Positions 5,224-7,725 of a DNA stretch of 7,725 nucleotides are shown here, piece by piece (the stretch's first letter is position 1; each line of letters opens with the position of its first letter). The notes under the pieces were generated by a model. It made no database searches, was not told the DNA's origin, and saw nothing but the letters and a program-made list of their open reading frames with translations. A program made the translations under genes and the position numbers. Source of the stretch: Streptosporangiaceae bacterium (lineage in GTDB: Bacteria > Actinomycetota > Actinomycetes > Streptosporangiales > Streptosporangiaceae); the NCBI GenBank assembly GCA_030042885.1, contig JASHYW010000412.1:1-7725 (forward strand). Reading direction: 5' to 3'.

Positions 5224-6762
5224 TCACTGGCGCGCGGGCTCGCTTCCGGAGGGGCCCGGCACCGTTACGGCTATGCCCAGCAGGCCGGCGCGCCGCTTGC
5301 GCTCGCCCAGGGCCCAGAACACCAGCCCGAGCGCGATCATGACGGCCAGCGAGCCCAGCGTCACCGACTCGAAGAACACCCGGGACACGCCCCAGCTGGA
5401 CTGGATCGAGTAGGACTGGCCGAACACCGCGTTGATCGCTCCCGGCCACACCAGGGTGATCACGGTGACGACGACGAAGGCCTCGGTGATGATCACCGCG
5501 AGCCATGCGCCCGCCTGCCCGCCGGGCACCCGGTACGGCCGTTCGGCGTCCGGGTACTTGCGGCGCAGGATGAGCAGTGCCGGGAAGATGAAGAAGTAAG
5601 CCAGCACCGTGGTGGAGATCGCCAGGGCCAGCATCACCACGAAGAAGCTCTCCAGGGTGCCCTTGGACAGGACGAAAACCAGGACGCACATGACCGACCC
5701 GATCACCCCGGAGGTAAGGTTCACCGCGATCGGCGTGCCGAAGCTGGCGAACCGCCCCATCCAGGCCGGGGCCGCGCCGTCCAGCGCCGCGATGGCCTGC
5801 GTGCGGTCGGCGCCCTCCAGCCACACCGAGCCGCTGCCCACCAGCGTCAGGATCACCAGAACCGCGAAGAACACGTCCAGCGCCCGCGAATGCAGCACCC
5901 CGGCCACGGCGCTGTAGGCGTCGGTGAAGCCGCTCACCGCGGACAGCCCCGATTTCGGGATCACCAGCACGATGCCCAGGATCACCAGGCCGTACAGCAC
6001 GGCCCCGATGGCGCCGGAGCCGGCGATCATGACGGGCACGTCCCGTCGCGGGTTGCGCATCTCCTCCGACGCGCCGCTCGACACCTCGAACCCGACCCAG
6101 AGGAACACCAGGATCCCGATCGCGGTCAGGAAACCGGTCACCGACGGTTTCAGGTCGGCGGCCGTCGAGGCCCCGGCCGGGCGGCCGTGCTGGACCAGGA
6201 ACGCGATGAACAGCACGGTGAACAGGACCACCACCGCGATCTTGACGAAGGTGCCGATGCTGGGGCCCCATTTGCCGATCCGGAACGCGATGATCGCGAT
6301 CCCCACCGTCACCCAGGTGAACACCAGGCCGACCGCGATCTCCCAGCCGGTGCTCATCGACCTGCGCAGGATGAAGCTGTCCAGGGCGGCGATCGTCGTG
6401 GCCGCCAGCGTGCCGCCCACCCAGATCGGGTTCGACAGCCAGTACAAGACCGCGGTCACCGCGCCGGCGGCCCGGCCGAAGGACATGCGCGCCCACTCAT
6501 ACGGGCCGCCCTCCACCGGGAAGGCCGAGCCGAGCTCGGCGATCAGCATCCCGTACGGGATCAGGAAGAGCACCAGTGAGATGGCCAGCCAGGTGACAGC
6601 CTGCGCGCCCGCCTGCGATGCGGCGGCGACACTGTCCAGGCCGACAATCGCGCACGCGGTGAACAGCACCAGGTCAAACCGGCGCAGCACCTTACGGAGC
6701 TTGGACTTCTGCTGGGCAACCAGCGTTCCCTCGACCGCACCAATGGAGTCTGAGGCAGCCAT
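5224..6762 (-). CDS. APC superfamily amino-acid permease
   Basis: A 512-residue inner-membrane transporter with about 12 hydrophobic segments, roughly at 30-50, 57-80, 98-128, 141-161, 170-190, 208-228, 247-269, 296-316, 348-367, 371-399, 416-439 and 465-487. Conserved APC motifs are visible: FPVEGGPYEWARMSFG at 81-96 after helix 2, GFEVSSGASEEMRNPRRDVP at 224-243 (after helix 6), and KYPDAERPYRVPGG at 402-415 before helix 11. Helix 1 reads LFTACAIVGLDSVAAAS, where APC carriers bind substrate. It looks closest to the glutamate/GABA-type antiporter-like branch, but the substrate cannot be read from sequence. The ATG at 6762 is chosen because GGAGG (6768-6772) is 5 bases upstream. GTG at 6783 would place that Shine-Dalgarno inside the gene. 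It follows the synthetase on the same strand after 150 bp, with inverted repeats in the gap. Confidence 0.92.
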   Translation of the reverse strand: MAASDSIGAVEGTLVAQQKSKLRKVLRRFDLVLFTACAIVGLDSVAAASQAGAQAVTWLAISLVLFLIPYGMLIAELGSAFPVEGGPYEWARMSFGRAAGAVTAVLYWLSNPIWVGGTLAATTIAALDSFILRRSMSTGWEIAVGLVFTWVTVGIAIIAFRIGKWGPSIGTFVKIAVVVLFTVLFIAFLVQHGRPAGASTAADLKPSVTGFLTAIGILVFLWVGFEVSSGASEEMRNPRRDVPVMIAGSGAIGAVLYGLVILGIVLVIPKSGLSAVSGFTDAYSAVAGVLHSRALDVFFAVLVILTLVGSGSVWLEGADRTQAIAALDGAAPAWMGRFASFGTPIAVNLTSGVIGSVMCVLVFVLSKGTLESFFVVMLALAISTTVLAYFFIFPALLILRRKYPDAERPYRVPGGQAGAWLAVIITEAFVVVTVITLVWPGAINAVFGQSYSIQSSWGVSRVFFESVTLGSLAVMIALGLVFWALGERKRRAGLLGIAVTVPGPSGSEPARQ

Positions 6763-6806
6763 CTGGGCCTCCTTCCAGCCCACGTGGCTGGCTTACGCCA
6801 GGCCAG
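6763..6806 (-). promoter_or_regulatory. Permease leader with Shine-Dalgarno and mutually exclusive hairpins
   Basis: Read on the minus strand: CTGGC-GTAA-GCCAG (6801-6788) makes a 5-bp stem with a GNRA-type tetraloop. CCAGCC-ACGTG-GGCTGG (6791-6775) makes a 6-bp stem that reuses four bases of the first. A third pairing joins 6806-6800 (CTGGCCT) to 6770-6763 (AGGCCCAG), with one bulged base. It encloses the second hairpin and covers part of GGAGG at 6768-6772. The first hairpin excludes both others. This is the geometry of a translational switch. GC-rich DNA pairs easily and no known riboswitch class was recognised, so function is speculative. Confidence 0.3.
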
Positions 6807-6842
6807 GCACTTCCGACCGGATAGCTCAGTACACCGCCCACC

Positions 6843-6862
6843 CGGCCCTGCCGGTAGGGCCG
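6843..6862. repeat. Perfect inverted repeat in the synthetase-permease gap
   Basis: A 7-bp stem CGGCCCT/AGGGCCG with a 6-base spacer, 51 bases past the synthetase stop and about 81 bases before the permease start. No T-tract follows in the minus direction. It could be a U-less hairpin terminator for the synthetase or an operator for the permease. Confidence 0.5.
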
Positions 6863-6912
6863 TTTGCCCCCTGCCGACGTGACGACCGGACATGCCGCAA
6901 GGCCCGCGCGGG

Positions 6913-7725
6913 TCACCACATCGGCCGGGCGGGGTTGCCACCCCAGCGTGCGTGAGGTGGCACCTTTTCGCCCTTCATCAAGAAGGAGTCGGGCCGGAGC
7001 TGTGCGTCCTGGCCCATGGTGACGCCGTAGTGGACAAGGGCTTCGGTGCCAAGAGTGCAGCCATCCTCCAGGACGGTGTAGTCGGCCTTGAAGATGCCGT
7101 CCTCCATCGAGTGGCACTGGATGACGGAGCCGGTGTTGAGCGTACAGTGGTCGCCGATCGTCACCAGCGTCCTCTCGGGGATGGCGCAGCCGTCGTCGAA
7201 GACCCGCCGGCCGATCCGGACGCCGAGCAGGCGCCAGACCGGGCTCTTGAACGGGGTGCCGTTGAACATGCCGACGAGGGGCGTCAGCAGTTTCCAGTAG
7301 CGCTCGTGCCACCAGAAGTACGGATCGTAGATGGAGCAGTACCGCGGCCGCAGAGATCCGAATCGCATCAGGGCCCGCTCGACCGTGATGAAGTACGCGA
7401 AGCTGAACAGCAGCATCGCGACAATGAGCCCGGCGATCACGAGGACCCTGTTGTCACGGTAAAACTCCCACGCCGCCATGGCGAACAGGGTGATGACGAA
7501 GACGTCTACCCAGCGCACGGCCAGGAACAGCCCCATCGTGCCGAGGTTGTGCCGGTTCTTGGCGCGGAGCCGGCGGCGGAACTCCTCCCCGGTCCTGAGA
7601 TGGTCGAAGCGAGGGTCGCTGGTGACGGACCTGGGGATCTCGAAGCAGGGCGAACCGAGCAGCCCGGTGTTGGCCCGGACCGGCCCGTCCAGCGGGACCA
7701 TGGCCTTGGTGGCGAGCAGGCAGTT
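6913..7725 (-). CDS. C-terminal part of a Pls/PosA-type non-ribosomal peptide synthetase (start outside window)
   Basis: The last 270 residues of a large protein whose frame is open to the right edge (the edge codons read NCLLATKAM). They match the terminal region shared by Pls/PosA synthetases (the TIGR02353-type NRPS terminal domain): GPVRANTGLLGSPCFEIPRS at visible residues 15-33, DHLRTGEEFRRRLRAKNRHN at 41-60, membrane helices at about 63-88 and 93-117, FWWHERYWK, then GTPFKSPVWRLLGVRIG and a left-handed beta-helix of acyltransferase-type hexapeptide repeats (about 168-250, with IGDHCTLNTGSVIQCHSMEDG). It ends WGGNPARPMW, as family members do. Characterised members (epsilon-poly-lysine synthetase) have adenylation and carrier domains at the N-terminus, then membrane-linked tandem domains that join single amino acids into isopeptide chains. 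The adenylation domain, and so the amino acid used, is not visible. The APC permease is the next gene downstream. Confidence 0.85.
   Translation of the reverse strand, partial: NCLLATKAMVPLDGPVRANTGLLGSPCFEIPRSVTSDPRFDHLRTGEEFRRRLRAKNRHNLGTMGLFLAVRWVDVFVITLFAMAAWEFYRDNRVLVIAGLIVAMLLFSFAYFITVERALMRFGSLRPRYCSIYDPYFWWHERYWKLLTPLVGMFNGTPFKSPVWRLLGVRIGRRVFDDGCAIPERTLVTIGDHCTLNTGSVIQCHSMEDGIFKADYTVLEDGCTLGTEALVHYGVTMGQDAQLRPDSFLMKGEKVPPHARWGGNPARPMW

Noticed and set aside
5179..6579. Long open frames on the plus strand and in a second minus frame (5153-6496) over the permease
   Set aside because: The permease frame has membrane helices and APC motifs. The others are polar, repetitive-looking readings of the same bases.

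Overview
The window is very GC-rich, with codons mostly ending in G or C, several GTG starts, and long spurious open frames opposite the real genes. This points to a high-GC actinobacterium. I cannot name a genus. All complete genes lie on the minus strand. Only a gene tail at the left edge (1-98) is on the plus strand. No gap exceeds 300 bases. No rRNA, tRNA, CRISPR array, transposase or attachment site was seen. Bases 99-231 contain nothing I can call.

Layout, following minus-strand transcription from right to left. (1) 7725-6913 is the C-terminal end of a Pls/PosA-type non-ribosomal peptide synthetase (two membrane helices and a left-handed beta-helix), with its start outside the window. 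(2) 6762-5224 is an APC-family amino-acid permease. Its leader can form competing hairpins next to a strong Shine-Dalgarno. (3) 5068-675 is a same-strand gene row: a DUF1918 SH3-like protein, a bacterial archaeo-eukaryotic release factor (baeRF) protein, a short HPF/RaiA ribosome-hibernation protein, a phosphoribosyltransferase-alpha/beta hydrolase fusion, and a DnaJ co-chaperone. The last two overlap by four bases (GTGA). (4) 564-232 is a small DUF7455-like protein with a Cys/His cluster. (5) 1-98 (+) is a protein tail resembling the HisKA_3 dimerisation region of DevS/DosS-type kinases, with no ATPase domain after it.

The row in (3) matches the kinds of protein controlled by the DosR (DevR) dormancy regulon in mycobacteria: Rv0569 (DUF1918), Rv2629 (eRF1-like), the hypoxic HPF homologue, and Rv0571c/Rv2030c-type phosphoribosyltransferase fusions. 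In agreement, sequences resembling the DosR box core GGGACTWWAGTC lie upstream of three transcription starts, at 5173-5186 and 5138-5149, at 3217-3228, and at 669-680. The last is 11 of 12 and overlaps the dnaJ stop codon. The simplest reading is a hypoxia- or stress-induced module that stabilises idle ribosomes, handles translation stress and supplies a chaperone. It sits beside a cationic-peptide-type synthetase and a permease whose link to the module is unknown. The regulatory part is inference from motif matching by eye.
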